Positions 7,199-17,851 are shown, numbered from the stretch's first letter. The stretch: DNA of 23,466 nucleotides from Bacteroidales bacterium (GCA_004553485.1 SFLG01000046.1:1-23466); one strand, 5' to 3'. Program-made: numbers and translations. The notes: generated by a model not told the origin, from the sequence alone.

Positions 7199-7246
7199 AA
7201 GCGATGAATTAGATATAAAAATTACTTAGAAATTGTATTGTGTTTG

Positions 7247-8392
7247 TCAGGCTTTGGGGATGACGCCGATGCCGGGGCGGTCGGCGGGGATGGTGACCTT
7301 GCCGTCGACAATCTTGATGCCGTCGAAGATGTCGTTGGCGATGAGCAGGTTGCCGTCAAGGTCGGCCCAGTCGCACAACGGCGACAGCTGTGCGGCGGCG
7401 GTGACGGCGGCGCTGGTCTCGGTCATGCAGCCTACCATCACCTTCATGCCGAGGTTGCGGGCAAGCTGGGCCATCTGGTGAGCCTCGTACAGGCCCGTCG
7501 ACTTCATAAGCTTGATGTTGACGCCGTCGTAAGCCTCGGAGAGCTTGCGCACGTCGGTGATGCGCTGGAAGGCCTCGTCGGCGATGATGGGCAGCGGCGA
7601 GCGCTCGCGCAGCCAGGCTGTCTCGGCAAACATCTCCTTGGGCAGGGGCTGCTCTACAAAGGCGCAGTTGTTGTCGGCCAGCCACTTGCACATTTCGAGA
7701 GCCTTCTCTTTGGTGTCCCAGCCCTGGTTGGCGTCGACGCAAATCTGCGTGTCGCTGGTCTTGCGCAGCAGGTTCACCAGCTCCTTGTCGTGGTTGAGGC
7801 CCATCTTGACCTTGATGATGCGGAAGGGCTTGGTCTCTTCAATCTCCTTTGCCATCTCGTGCGGGTCCTGCTGATAGCTGATGGTGTACGAGGTGTTGGG
7901 AGTCTTGTCGGGGTTGAGGCCCCAGATTTTGTACCAGGGCTGACCCATGATCTTGCCCAGCACGTCGTGCAGGGCGATGTCCACCGACGCCTTGGCGGCA
8001 GAGTTGCGCGGGGCGAGGTTGTCGATGTACTCGTGGATGTCGGCCACGCGGAAGGGGTCGGCGAACTGGCCGAGGTCAACCTTGCTGAGGAACGACATTA
8101 CCGAGTCGACGTTCTCGCCCAGGTAGGGGGGCATCGATGCCTCGCCGTAGCCGGTGATGCCGTCGAGCTGGATGCGCACCTGCACGCCGGGGGTGGTGGT
8201 GCGCTGGTTCTTGGCAAGGTTGAAGGCGTGTTTGAGTTTGAGAGTATAGGGCTCGAAGGTGAGCTTCATGCGGCCGGTGGGGACGACGTTCTTGGTCGTG
8301 GGCTGTCCGAAGGCCGAGATAGACGATATGGGGGAAACGGCAGCTAAGGCGGCGCCGAGGCCGGCGGTGCGTAAAAAGTTGCGGCGATTCAT
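7247..8392 (-). CDS. Dipeptide epimerase (L-Ala-D/L-Glu class, enolase superfamily), exported
   Basis: 381 residues. It converts L-Ala-D-Glu from peptidoglycan to L-Ala-L-Glu, if it has the usual specificity of this class. The muconate-lactonizing-type barrel carries the complete set of residues: KxK with Lys194 and Lys196 (IIKVKMG), metal ligands Asp220 (VDANQGW), Glu247 (VEQPLP) and Asp272 (IADEAF), and Lys294 (NIKLMKS) on the opposite face. The DLDG motif (344-347) is the feature that grips the dipeptide amino group in this class. The N-terminus MNRRNFLRTAGLGAALAAV looks like a twin-arginine signal, placing the enzyme in the periplasm, whereas the E. coli and Bacillus enzymes are cytoplasmic. 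It lies 114 bases after the NlpC/P60 gene, with no promoter box between them. Confidence 0.85.
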   Translation of the reverse strand: MNRRNFLRTAGLGAALAAVSPISSISAFGQPTTKNVVPTGRMKLTFEPYTLKLKHAFNLAKNQRTTTPGVQVRIQLDGITGYGEASMPPYLGENVDSVMSFLSKVDLGQFADPFRVADIHEYIDNLAPRNSAAKASVDIALHDVLGKIMGQPWYKIWGLNPDKTPNTSYTISYQQDPHEMAKEIEETKPFRIIKVKMGLNHDKELVNLLRKTSDTQICVDANQGWDTKEKALEMCKWLADNNCAFVEQPLPKEMFAETAWLRERSPLPIIADEAFQRITDVRKLSEAYDGVNIKLMKSTGLYEAHQMAQLARNLGMKVMVGCMTETSAAVTAAAQLSPLCDWADLDGNLLIANDIFDGIKIVDGKVTIPADRPGIGVIPKA

Positions 8393-8506
8393 AATGCGGT
8401 AAAGTTGGGAGCTTTATGGTTGGTTTGAATTTTTCTGTTTAGTGGTACCGGTTTCCTGAAAGAGCCGTTTTGGGGTGTACTGGTCTGTCATTAAAAATTC
8501 CGGGTA

Positions 8507-10948
8507 TCAGAAGTACCAGGGATGGTCGATGGCACGGGTGATGCCGGGGGTGCCCTCGTTGCCGTTTATGCGCACGGCGTGGAGGAAGGGGGTGGTGAGA
8601 TAGGCGGGGTCGTCGGGGTCGACGCTGTTGACGCGCACACGTCCCGACGAGTGCACGTATGTGCCGTCGTGGTCGTGGATGGCGACGTGCGTAACCTTGC
8701 CCGTCCCGGCGTTGCCGAAGAAGAGCAGGTCGCCGGGCTGCAGTTCGCGCCACTTCTCGGGCGAGATGCGTGTGCCGGTGAGGGCCTGTTGCGAGGCATC
8801 GCGCATAAGGATGTAGCCGTTGTGCAGATACGACACCTTGGAAAGGCCCGAGCAGTCGAGGTTCTTGATGGAGGTGCCGCCCCAGAAGTAGGGCGAGCCC
8901 ATCATGGAGTAGGCGATGTCGAGGATTTTTGCGGCGTCGAATTTCTGGTCGGCCCATTTCTCGATGGGGGTGAGGTCGGCGGCGTCCACCCAGGCTTTCT
9001 GACCCGAGGGCAGCGTCACTTCAACACGGCCGTTGCGGATGCCCTTCAGCGAGCCCTCGACAATGTCGCCGTTGACAAGGTCTGTCACCACGTCGTGCGA
9101 GGTTTTGCCCTTGGGCGTCGAGTATCCGCGGGTCTGGTACAGCGATGTCACCACCAGGCGGGGTGCCTTGCGCCACTGCTCCATCTGCGCGGTGGTGCGC
9201 TTCACCAGCGAGCCGGCGGTGACCCACGCCTGATATCCGTCGGGAGTCTGCACGCGCATCCAGTCGTTATTCTCCTCAAGGACGCGCAGGGGCATACCCA
9301 TCAGGGCCTGTGTGGCCATTTCGGCATCGTGGCCGGGTTTGACGCGCAGCATGGCCACGCTGATGCGGGATGTGGCCCACACGGTGTCGGGCAACACCTC
9401 GATGTAATCGGCGGCGTCGAGGCCGCGGCGGTGCATCTCGGCCATCAGGGCGTCGCGCAGGGCGGGCTCGCTGACCTTGCCGGTGAGCAGAACGCGGTTG
9501 CCGCCGGCGTAGGAGGCATTGATGTCGAAGGTCTTCTGACGTTTGTCGGGAGCGTATTTGCGGCGCACGGTGTTGACGGCCAAATTCATGTCGACACGCG
9601 GTTTGCCCACGCTGTCACGGACGACGGGATGGACGTCCAGCAAGTCGAGTTTCTGGTTGCAGTGGGTGTAGAAGATGTTGCCCTTTGTCGACTCTACCTC
9701 GCCCATCTGGGCGTCGACGGTCTCTGAGCGGATAAAGCGCTTGGGAGGGTCGAACCGGCCGCATACGCCCAGGTTGGTGGCCAAGCGGTGGGCGTCCATG
9801 CCGTGCGAGTAGAAGTGCTGTATGGCGGGATTGTCCGAGCCGGTTAAGCGGCCGAACGAGGCGTCGATGGGTACCCATCCCACGCCCTCGAAGTAGACCT
9901 CGGCCCAGTCGTGCAGGTTTTTGTCGCCGGGGTGCAGCATCCATCCGCTCTCCCAGCGGGCGGGCACGCCCAGGCTGCGCATCAGCGAGATGTAGAGCAG
10001 GGCAACCTGGCCGCAGTCGCCGTGTTTCTCGTCAACGACGTATTGGGGTATGCAGGGGATGGTGCTGTACTCGCGGGCACCGGCCCACGGGTAGTTGTTG
10101 ATGATGTAGTCGAAGACCAGCTCCGACTGCTTGTAGGGGTCGGTCTCGTCGCCGACGATTTTCCGGGCCAGCTCCGTCATGTCGATGATGTGCGGAGCCT
10201 CCATTTTCGTATACTTGCGGTATACGGACGAGTTGTGGTCGTAGGGCTTTATGTTGCGGCGGATATATTCGGGCGAGAAATACTGTCCCTTGTTGCGGAA
10301 CGAGACGACGGTCTCGAAGTGCGTGGTCTTACCCTCGGTGACGGGCTGCTCGAGGTAAACCGAGTTGTGGACGCTTTTGCGGGGGTTGCTGGTGATGTAT
10401 TTTTCGGGATAGGTCGAGATTATTTTGACGTCGGACTGGCGTGCGCTGGTCAGGGGCAGGGGTATCCAGGCGCGCAGGGTGTCGTCTTTGAGCGCCGGGT
10501 CGTAAGGTACGTCGATGGAGAAGCGGTAAGTGACACTGTGGGCGGCGCCGAGGTCGTTGGTGCCGTTTTCGTATTGCAGCACCGAGTCGACCTGCGAGAT
10601 GCGCTTTGCCGACGCCGTTGCCCCGCGGTGGGTGAAGCTTGAGCGGGCGGGGTCGAGCAGGCCCAGGTTGCCCACGCTCTTGCGGTGCATGCGCTCCTGG
10701 CCGTCGATGGTCATCACCTCGATGTAGTGCTTCTGTGCCAGCCGGCGCATGTCGTCGAGGGTGTAGTCGGTGCCGTAGCGCTTGTTGATGGCCTGGCGTC
10801 CCTGTTCGAGTGTCAGCGAGAAATCGTTGGCCATACGGCTCCGGATGGCCTCGGCCGAGTCGGCCTCAAGCCATACGGGAGAAGAGGCATAGGATGTCGC
10901 CGCCAGTGTGGCAAGGGCGATGGCGGCTATGATATGTCTTTTGGTCAT
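8507..10948 (-). CDS. Exported transglutaminase-like + SH3 + NlpC/P60 peptidoglycan peptidase
   Basis: 813 residues from the ATG at 10948. The frame is open further upstream, but the promoter -7 box lies at 10982-10989, so a start near 10984 cannot be used. A signal peptide (MTKRHIIAAIALATLAATSYA) is followed by a transglutaminase-like domain with Cys312 (HGDCGQVA), His346 (LHDWAEV) and Asp362 (PIDASFG). Next come two SH3-like modules (about 528-585 and 598-662) and a C-terminal NlpC/P60 domain with Cys699 (LDCSGLSKVSYLHN), His754 (VTHVAIHD) and probably His766. Both cysteine-peptidase-fold domains keep their active residues. The NlpC/P60 part is expected to cut between D-Glu and the diamino acid of stem peptides. 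The role of the transglutaminase-like part is unknown. The adjacent epimerase would act on the dipeptide released. Confidence 0.85.
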   Translation of the reverse strand: MTKRHIIAAIALATLAATSYASSPVWLEADSAEAIRSRMANDFSLTLEQGRQAINKRYGTDYTLDDMRRLAQKHYIEVMTIDGQERMHRKSVGNLGLLDPARSSFTHRGATASAKRISQVDSVLQYENGTNDLGAAHSVTYRFSIDVPYDPALKDDTLRAWIPLPLTSARQSDVKIISTYPEKYITSNPRKSVHNSVYLEQPVTEGKTTHFETVVSFRNKGQYFSPEYIRRNIKPYDHNSSVYRKYTKMEAPHIIDMTELARKIVGDETDPYKQSELVFDYIINNYPWAGAREYSTIPCIPQYVVDEKHGDCGQVALLYISLMRSLGVPARWESGWMLHPGDKNLHDWAEVYFEGVGWVPIDASFGRLTGSDNPAIQHFYSHGMDAHRLATNLGVCGRFDPPKRFIRSETVDAQMGEVESTKGNIFYTHCNQKLDLLDVHPVVRDSVGKPRVDMNLAVNTVRRKYAPDKRQKTFDINASYAGGNRVLLTGKVSEPALRDALMAEMHRRGLDAADYIEVLPDTVWATSRISVAMLRVKPGHDAEMATQALMGMPLRVLEENNDWMRVQTPDGYQAWVTAGSLVKRTTAQMEQWRKAPRLVVTSLYQTRGYSTPKGKTSHDVVTDLVNGDIVEGSLKGIRNGRVEVTLPSGQKAWVDAADLTPIEKWADQKFDAAKILDIAYSMMGSPYFWGGTSIKNLDCSGLSKVSYLHNGYILMRDASQQALTGTRISPEKWRELQPGDLLFFGNAGTGKVTHVAIHDHDGTYVHSSGRVRVNSVDPDDPAYLTTPFLHAVRINGNEGTPGITRAIDHPWYF

Positions 10949-10981
10949 TTGCTGTGATGCTGTTGAAGAAATGTGTTCACG

Positions 10982-11012
10982 CAAATATACGAAAAGTCGT
11001 GCGATGTGCCAA
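10982..11012 (-). promoter_or_regulatory. Bacteroidota-type promoter of the NlpC/P60-epimerase unit
   Basis: On the - strand, TTG (11010-11012), 20 bases, then TATATTTG (10982-10989). The expected start is near 10975, leaving a leader of about 27 bases before the ATG at 10948. No comparable box occurs in the two gaps downstream, which supports one transcript for the three genes. Confidence 0.7.
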
Positions 11013-11067
11013 CATCACCAGGCATAAATTTCGTACAAAATTGTTAAGATGAGGCTGCCATGCCCCG

Positions 11068-11114
11068 GTCAGACGCTTTTTTGGCCCAAAATTGTGTCTG
11101 ACAGGCTCTCAGAC
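11068..11114 (-). terminator. Possible weak terminator or hairpin at the end of cdaA
   Basis: On the - strand, GTCTGA (11114-11109, spanning the stop codon) pairs with TCAGAC (11101-11096), followed by ACAATTTT. A third arm, GTCTGAC (11074-11068), can pair with the same GTCAGAC, giving alternative hairpins. The U-tract is poor, so this is only a candidate terminator. Confidence 0.35.
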
Positions 11115-11921
11115 AGCGGGTTTGGCGGCCGGAGCGGCGGCGGGTCCGGTGCTGCCGGAGAGCATTTCGCTGAGGCGCTGTTCAAGGTCAGCCGAGGACA
11201 CGCGGCCTGTCAGCCTGCCGCGGTAGGCGATGGAGATGCGGCCTGTTTCTTCGCTGATGACGATGGCCATGGCGTCGGTCTGCTCGGCGATGCCGAGGGC
11301 CGAGCGGTGGCGCAGACCCAGCGAGCGCGGGATGTTGTCGTTGTGGCTGACGGGGAGGATGCAGCCGGCGGCCTCGATGCGGTTGTGGGAGATAATCATG
11401 GCGCCGTCGTGCAGGGGCGAGTTCTTGAAGAAGATGTTCTCGATGAGGCGCGAGTTGATGCCGGCGTCGATGATGTCGCCGGTTTTGGCGTAGCTCTCGA
11501 GAGGCATTTCGCCCTGGATGACGATGAGCGCTCCGGTTTTGCTCTTTGCCATTGACATGCAGGCGTATACGATGGGCATGGCGGTCTCTTCGACCGACTT
11601 CTCAGACGAGTTGTGGTGCCGCATCAGCTTGCGCAGGAAGCCCCACCTCTTCTCGGACCCCAGCAATACCAGGAACCGTTTTATCTGGTCCTGGAAAAGT
11701 ATGACGAGGATGAGCAGGCCGATGCTCATAAACTTGTCGAGTATCGAGCCCATCAGGCGCATACGGAAGACCTCGCTGGCGACAAGCCATACAAAGATAA
11801 AGGCCATGATGCCGTAGAAAATGCTTATCGTGCCCGACTCCTTCATCAAGCGATAAACGTAGAAAAGGAGCAGTGCGACGAGCACTATGTCGATGATGTC
11901 TTTGATGCCGAATTCGAGCAC
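11109..11921 (-). CDS. cdaA: Diadenylate cyclase CdaA (c-di-AMP synthase)
   Basis: 270 residues with a GTG start. The protein makes c-di-AMP from two ATP. Three N-terminal membrane helices (about 8-25, 33-50 and 62-83) are followed by a DAC domain with the two signature motifs DGA (172-174, in SPLHDGAM) and RHR (204-206, in GLRHRSALG), both intact. The order of helices then cyclase is that of the membrane-bound CdaA/DacA type, not DisA. The C-terminus ends in an Ala/Pro-rich tail (GSTGPAAAPAAKPAV) that is probably disordered. It lies 56 bases after folP, with no promoter box recognised between them, so it is probably transcribed with typA and folP. No in-frame ATG replaces the GTG at a plausible position, and similarity begins right at this start. 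Confidence 0.92.
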   Translation of the reverse strand: MLEFGIKDIIDIVLVALLLFYVYRLMKESGTISIFYGIMAFIFVWLVASEVFRMRLMGSILDKFMSIGLLILVILFQDQIKRFLVLLGSEKRWGFLRKLMRHHNSSEKSVEETAMPIVYACMSMAKSKTGALIVIQGEMPLESYAKTGDIIDAGINSRLIENIFFKNSPLHDGAMIISHNRIEAAGCILPVSHNDNIPRSLGLRHRSALGIAEQTDAMAIVISEETGRISIAYRGRLTGRVSSADLEQRLSEMLSGSTGPAAAPAAKPAV

Positions 11922-11977
11922 GGTATTAAAATTTGGGCCAGCCTGTGGCGGGGTGTGACAATGGCTTGGTGGATAGG

Positions 11978-12826
11978 TTAACGGTCTGAGGAGGCGGAGG
12001 CTATCCTTACGTGGATGTCGACGGCCTGACGGGCCGCGGCGACGTCGTGGACACGCAGGATGTCGGCTCCGCGGTCGAGGGCGTAGGCGTTGAGGGCGGT
12101 GGTGGCCTCGAGGGCTTCGTCGGCGCGGATGGAGAGGGCTTTGGTAATCATCGACTTGCGCGAGATGCCGACGAGGACGGGGCGGCCGAAGATGGCGAAG
12201 CGCCTGAGGCCGGCCATGACGGCGTAGTTCTGGTCGACGGTTTTGGCAAAGCCGAAGCCGGGGTCGATGATGATGTCGGCGACACCGGCCTGCTCGAAGC
12301 AGCGTACCTGGCGTTGCAGCTCTGAGATTACCGTGGCGGTGACGTCGTCGCCGTATTCGGTGAGGGTCTGCATGGTGGCCGGCGTGCCGCGCATGTGCAT
12401 GAGGATGTAGGGGCAGTGCAGGTCGGCGACGGTGGCGACCATGTTGTCGTCGAGGGTGCCACCGCTGATGTCGTTGACGATATCGCAGCCCATCGTTGTG
12501 ACGGCGCGGCGTGCCACCGAGGCGCGGAAGGTGTCCACCGAGACGGGGATGTCCGGGGCAAGACGGCGCACGATTTCCATGCCGCGGCTGAGGCGGGTGG
12601 TCTCTTCGTCGTCGGACACCGGATCGGCGCCGGGGCGGGTCGAGCAGGCCCCGATGTCGATGATGTCGACGCCCTGGGTGAGCATCGTCTCGACGCGGCG
12701 TTCGATGTCGTAGGCACTCATTGCCCTCGAGCCGCTGAAGAACGAGTCGGGGGTAACGTTCAGAATTCCCATTACGGCCGGCCTGTCAAAGGTGACGAGG
12801 CGTCCGCGGATGTTAAGGGTAAACAT
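11978..12826 (-). CDS. folP: Dihydropteroate synthase
   Basis: 282 residues, the usual length. It joins p-aminobenzoate to the pterin pyrophosphate in folate synthesis and is the target of sulfonamides. The diagnostic blocks are all present: MGILNVTPDSF (19-29), IIDIGACSTRPGA (55-67), SVDTF (96-100), VNDISGG (117-123), the DPGFGFAKT motif (188-196), GISRKSM (220-226) and RVHDV (258-262). It lies 31 bases after typA and 56 before cdaA. The folP-cdaA neighbourhood recurs in Bacteroidota (family knowledge). Nothing in the substrate-binding motifs looks unusual. Confidence 0.95.
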   Translation of the reverse strand: MFTLNIRGRLVTFDRPAVMGILNVTPDSFFSGSRAMSAYDIERRVETMLTQGVDIIDIGACSTRPGADPVSDDEETTRLSRGMEIVRRLAPDIPVSVDTFRASVARRAVTTMGCDIVNDISGGTLDDNMVATVADLHCPYILMHMRGTPATMQTLTEYGDDVTATVISELQRQVRCFEQAGVADIIIDPGFGFAKTVDQNYAVMAGLRRFAIFGRPVLVGISRKSMITKALSIRADEALEATTALNAYALDRGADILRVHDVAAARQAVDIHVRIASASSDR

Positions 12827-12857
12827 AGGGCAAAGGAGAGAGAGGGTTGGTGACGGC

Positions 12858-14654
<1,797 letters not shown>

Positions 14655-14687
14655 AGAATTGTTTTTAACCTATCTTTTTTCAACCTA

Positions 14688-14719
14688 CAAAGGTAGTGAT
14701 TTATCGCTCCCCCCACAAA
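14688..14719 (-). promoter_or_regulatory. Bacteroidota-type promoter of typA
   Basis: On the - strand, TTTG (14716-14719), 20 bases, then TACCTTTG (14688-14695) fit the TTG/TAnnTTTG consensus. The start would be near 14681, leaving a leader of about 27 bases rich in A. Confidence 0.7.
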
Positions 14720-14770
14720 TTTTGAGCCACAAACACACCAGCTTAAAATTACACCGGCGAAAAAAGGCGG

Positions 14771-14806
14771 AAAAAGCGGGCGCCTGCTCCGGGAGGGGCA
14801 GGCGCC
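14771..14806 (-). terminator. Intrinsic terminator downstream of the amylase gene
   Basis: On the - strand, GGCGCCTGC (14806-14798) pairs with GCAGGCGCC (14787-14779), and the stem is followed by CGCTTTTT. A second hairpin lies closer to the stop codon, with GGCGGCC (14846-14852) opposite GGCCGCC (14867-14873). The gene ends at 14889, so the terminator lies about 80 bases downstream. Confidence 0.75.
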
Positions 14807-14888
14807 GGGGCCGGCGGTGGGCCGGCGGGGTTTCAAGGGTTGAGGGGCGGCCGGTTTTGTGTGACTGGCCGCCATCGGGAGGGGGCGG

Positions 14889-17618
14889 TTACTTTACGAG
14901 GACTTTGGTGGTGTGGCCGTCGACGTTGACGAGGTAGAGGCCGGGGGCGACGCGGAGGCTGCCCTGGGCGACGCCCTGGAGGTTGTGGACGGTGACGTGT
15001 CTGTAGCTGCCGTTGATGATGATTTCGCCGATGCCTCCCGAGACGGTGGCGCCGGTGGTGTCGTCAGCGATTATGTCGTCGACGCCGGCGGTGTTGAGGG
15101 TGGCGAAGACGGCGTACTCGTTGGGCTTGAGCTGCACGCGCACTGTTGTGTCGGTGCCCTGGAGGTTCTGGCTGAAGCCTGCCGACGAGGCGATGAGCTG
15201 GCAGTTGCCCGAGTTGAGGACGGTGGAGGTGCCGCCGACAAGGGTGGGGTTGCTGCCCGCAACGGTGGTGCGGATGAAGGCCATCACCTCTTTGTCGCCG
15301 TAGGTGTAGCGGATGATGCGGTTGCTGTTGACGCCGTTGGCAAAGCCGGTGTAGGTGACGGTGCCGTTGATGAACAGGTCGGGGTTGTCGGTGCGGAAGT
15401 TGCACAGAGCCTTGTAGGTTTCGTAAAGGCCTTTGATGTTCTCGTTGTTGAGGTTATTCCAGACTACGAGCTTGGGGTCGGTGTTGTTGCCGCTCGAGTT
15501 TTTGGTGGTCTGGTCGGCGGCGAGCTCGCCGAACTGCCAGATCATCTTCGAGCCGGGAGTAAGCAACAGCTGCACGGCTACCTGGCCCAGGCGGTTGCAC
15601 ATTGCGGCCTCGTTGTTCTTGATGGCGGTGACGCCCTTGTTGCGGGCGATGTAGGCCAGGCGTTCCTCGTCGTGGCTCTCGGCGTACGAGATGGTGCTGT
15701 ACTGGGTGCGGCTGCACTTTTCGGCGTCGAAATAGTAGAGGTTGTTGTTGGTGGTCTGGCCGCCGCCGTAGTTGCCCGATACGCCGTTCTGGTTGTTCCA
15801 GTTGAGCTGGCCGTCGGCAGCCATCTCATTCTCCTCCTGGTCGTAGGCGAGGTTCTCGTTGATGTGGATGCCGTCGGGCTTGCGCGTCATAACCTCGACG
15901 CGGCTCTTGTTGTAGCCGTTGGTGGTGGCGTCGCTGCTGTTGGGATAGGAGGATGTCTCGCCCAGACCCTTTACCAGATCGAAGCGGAAGCCGTCGACGT
16001 TATAGCTTGTCATCCAGAACTGCAGTACGTCCTTCCACTGCTGCTGTACCAGCGGGTGCTCCTGCTTCCAGTCGTTGAGGACGCTGTAGGCGTGGGGTGC
16101 GTTGGCGTTGTAGAAGGGGTTGGCGTTGCGGTCGTACATCATGTACCAGGGGTGCAGACCGTCGCTGTGGTTGAGGGCGATGTCGAGCACAACGGCCATG
16201 CCGAGGCGGTGGGCCTGCTCGACGAAGGTGCGCAGGTCGTCGGGCGAGCCGTAGGCCTTGTCGAGGGCGAAGTAGAAGTTGGGGTTGTAGCCCCACGAGT
16301 TGTTGCCGTTGAACTCCATCACGGGCATCAGCTCGACGACGTTCACGCCGAGGTTGGCGAGGTAGGGCAGCTTCTCGATGGCCTTGCTGATGGTGCCTTC
16401 GGCGTTGGCCTTGCCCTCGGTGCCGGTGAAGTCGCGGAAGAGGAGCTCGTAGATGATGAGGTTGCGATGGTCGGGAATTTTGAACTCGCTGAAGGTGAAG
16501 CTGTTGTCGAAGTCGCCCTTGTAAACCGCCAGCATGATGTCGTCAAAGCGGTTGTAGGGGTACTTGGGCATGTCGGGCCAGATGTTCGAGTCGAGCCATT
16601 TGTCGTTGTACGGGTCGAGGACGAGGCGGGCGTAGGGGTCGCCCACTTTGTGCTTGCCGTCGACAATGTAGTAGTAGGGGTAGTAGCTGCTGTTGTCGAG
16701 GCCGCTGACGGTGGTGAAGAAGTAGCGCTGGCCGTTATAGTCCTGGTACTTCATGGTGTTTTTGCCCAGGATTTCGTAGTTGTCCCACGAGGGCACGAGC
16801 ACCACCGACTCTTTGCCGGGCGCGGCGAGGCAGAAAGTGACGGTGCCGTCGGCGTTGCGCACGGCGCCCATCTTGGGCACGCCGCCGGGGTAGGTGCCGG
16901 CCTCCGAGCTGCCGGGGTAGGCGATGTTGAGGGTGCGCTCGAGGCTGCCCTCGGCCGAGGTGGCGGTGGCGCGGACGGCGTAGCTGCCCGTCGATGCGAT
17001 ATTGTAGGCGGCCGTCAGCTGTGTTGCGCCGTTCTCGCTCTTGACCTGTACGCCGTTGACGTAGAGGGCAATCTGCGAGGGCGAGGTGACGTCGACGGTG
17101 AAGGTTACCGCCGTGGGCTGGCTGACGATGGAGACGGCGGGAGACGATGACAGCCGCATCTGGAAGCCCTCAGGCTCGACGTCGACAAAGATGTCGCCGC
17201 CGCTGGCAGTCTTGCCCTGTTTGTCGCATGAGCCGTTGCGGAACACCAGGGCGATGCGCTCGATGTGCTCGGTGGCGTCGGTTATGCCGAAGTACTCGCG
17301 CATATTGCCGATGTTGAGTGTCCAGGTGTTGGGGCCGGCGTAGCTGAGTTTGTATTTGGCTGAGTTGTCGCCCCATTCGGGGTGATTCTTCCAGCTGTTG
17401 TTCGATTTGTTTGTGATGGCGCCGATGTGTGCATAGACGGGGTCGGAGGCCGTTACGCCGCGCAGACCGTTGTTGCCCTCGGGAGCATCGGCATGGTAGG
17501 TGAGCACCACGTTGGTGTTGCTCTCCTGCAGGATGGCCGGGGTGTGTGTGACAATCTGAGCGCCGGCAGAGATGGCGAAGACCAGCAGAAGCGCTGTCAG
17601 AGCATAAAATTTTTTCAT
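14889..17618 (-). CDS. Secreted GH13 alpha-amylase-family glycoside hydrolase with T9SS-like tail
   Basis: 909 residues from the ATG at 17618. The longer open frame upstream lacks support, and a -7 box lies at 17665-17672, inside that extension. The signal peptide is MKKFYALTALLLVFAISAGA with no lipobox cysteine. An N-terminal beta domain (about 22-155) and an Ig-like domain (about 160-235) precede an E-set domain (about 250-345). The GH13 barrel (about 380-750) has region I DIALNH (479-484), nucleophile Asp547 in GFRFDLVKG, acid/base Glu588 in GIHINEN, and Asp650 in ESHDEER. Regions III and IV differ from textbook amylases, but the triad is complete. A beta C-domain is followed by a tail, HNLQGVAQG...APGLYLVNV...KVLVK, like that of the 1057-residue protein. 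It should cut alpha-glucans outside the cell. No SusC/SusD genes are adjacent. Confidence 0.88.
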   Translation of the reverse strand: MKKFYALTALLLVFAISAGAQIVTHTPAILQESNTNVVLTYHADAPEGNNGLRGVTASDPVYAHIGAITNKSNNSWKNHPEWGDNSAKYKLSYAGPNTWTLNIGNMREYFGITDATEHIERIALVFRNGSCDKQGKTASGGDIFVDVEPEGFQMRLSSSPAVSIVSQPTAVTFTVDVTSPSQIALYVNGVQVKSENGATQLTAAYNIASTGSYAVRATATSAEGSLERTLNIAYPGSSEAGTYPGGVPKMGAVRNADGTVTFCLAAPGKESVVLVPSWDNYEILGKNTMKYQDYNGQRYFFTTVSGLDNSSYYPYYYIVDGKHKVGDPYARLVLDPYNDKWLDSNIWPDMPKYPYNRFDDIMLAVYKGDFDNSFTFSEFKIPDHRNLIIYELLFRDFTGTEGKANAEGTISKAIEKLPYLANLGVNVVELMPVMEFNGNNSWGYNPNFYFALDKAYGSPDDLRTFVEQAHRLGMAVVLDIALNHSDGLHPWYMMYDRNANPFYNANAPHAYSVLNDWKQEHPLVQQQWKDVLQFWMTSYNVDGFRFDLVKGLGETSSYPNSSDATTNGYNKSRVEVMTRKPDGIHINENLAYDQEENEMAADGQLNWNNQNGVSGNYGGGQTTNNNLYYFDAEKCSRTQYSTISYAESHDEERLAYIARNKGVTAIKNNEAAMCNRLGQVAVQLLLTPGSKMIWQFGELAADQTTKNSSGNNTDPKLVVWNNLNNENIKGLYETYKALCNFRTDNPDLFINGTVTYTGFANGVNSNRIIRYTYGDKEVMAFIRTTVAGSNPTLVGGTSTVLNSGNCQLIASSAGFSQNLQGTDTTVRVQLKPNEYAVFATLNTAGVDDIIADDTTGATVSGGIGEIIINGSYRHVTVHNLQGVAQGSLRVAPGLYLVNVDGHTTKVLVK

Positions 17619-17664
17619 TGGTGATAATGGTAATGGTATCAGTTGTTTAATTGAGCAATATGAG

Positions 17665-17672
17665 CAAAGGTA
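17665..17672 (-). promoter_or_regulatory. Likely -7 box of the amylase promoter
   Basis: TACCTTTG on the - strand, 46 bases upstream of the ATG at 17618, matches TAnnTTTG. No TTG lies at the usual distance, so the promoter may be weak or activator-dependent. Confidence 0.5.
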
Positions 17673-17812
17673 AGAGGGGAGTGCGCGCTGTCGCGCGACC
17701 GTCCGGCCGCATAACGGCATAACAGGTGGCCGGGGTTGTGGCGGCCGTTTTGTTCTGTTTGAAGTCCGGATGCCGGGTCAGGTTGCCCGTCCCGACCGGC
17801 TTTGGCGGCCAA

Positions 17813-17851
17813 GAAAAAACGCGACACCGGTAATGAGTCCGGTGTCGCGTT
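17813..17851 (-). terminator. Intrinsic terminator of the rplU-rpmA operon
   Basis: On the - strand, AACGCGACACCGG (17851-17839) pairs perfectly over 13 bases with CCGGTGTCGCGTT (17830-17818) around an 8-base loop. The second arm runs straight into a T-tract of six (17818-17813). It sits about 115 bases after the rpmA stop. Confidence 0.88.

Noticed and set aside
7238..8347. A 369-codon open frame on the + strand
   Set aside because: Antisense to the epimerase; Val/Gly/Leu-rich shadow.
10949..10984. Upstream TTG start for the NlpC/P60 protein
   Set aside because: The TTG lies in the promoter -7 box, and the signal peptide begins at the ATG at 10948.
14913..17150. A 745-codon open frame on the + strand
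   Set aside because: It is antisense to the GH13 enzyme and its translation is Val/Gly/Ala-rich with no domain. It is a by-product of GC-rich codon use in the real gene.
17619..17720. N-terminal extension of the amylase
   Set aside because: It places 34 residues before a standard signal peptide and covers a -7 promoter box.
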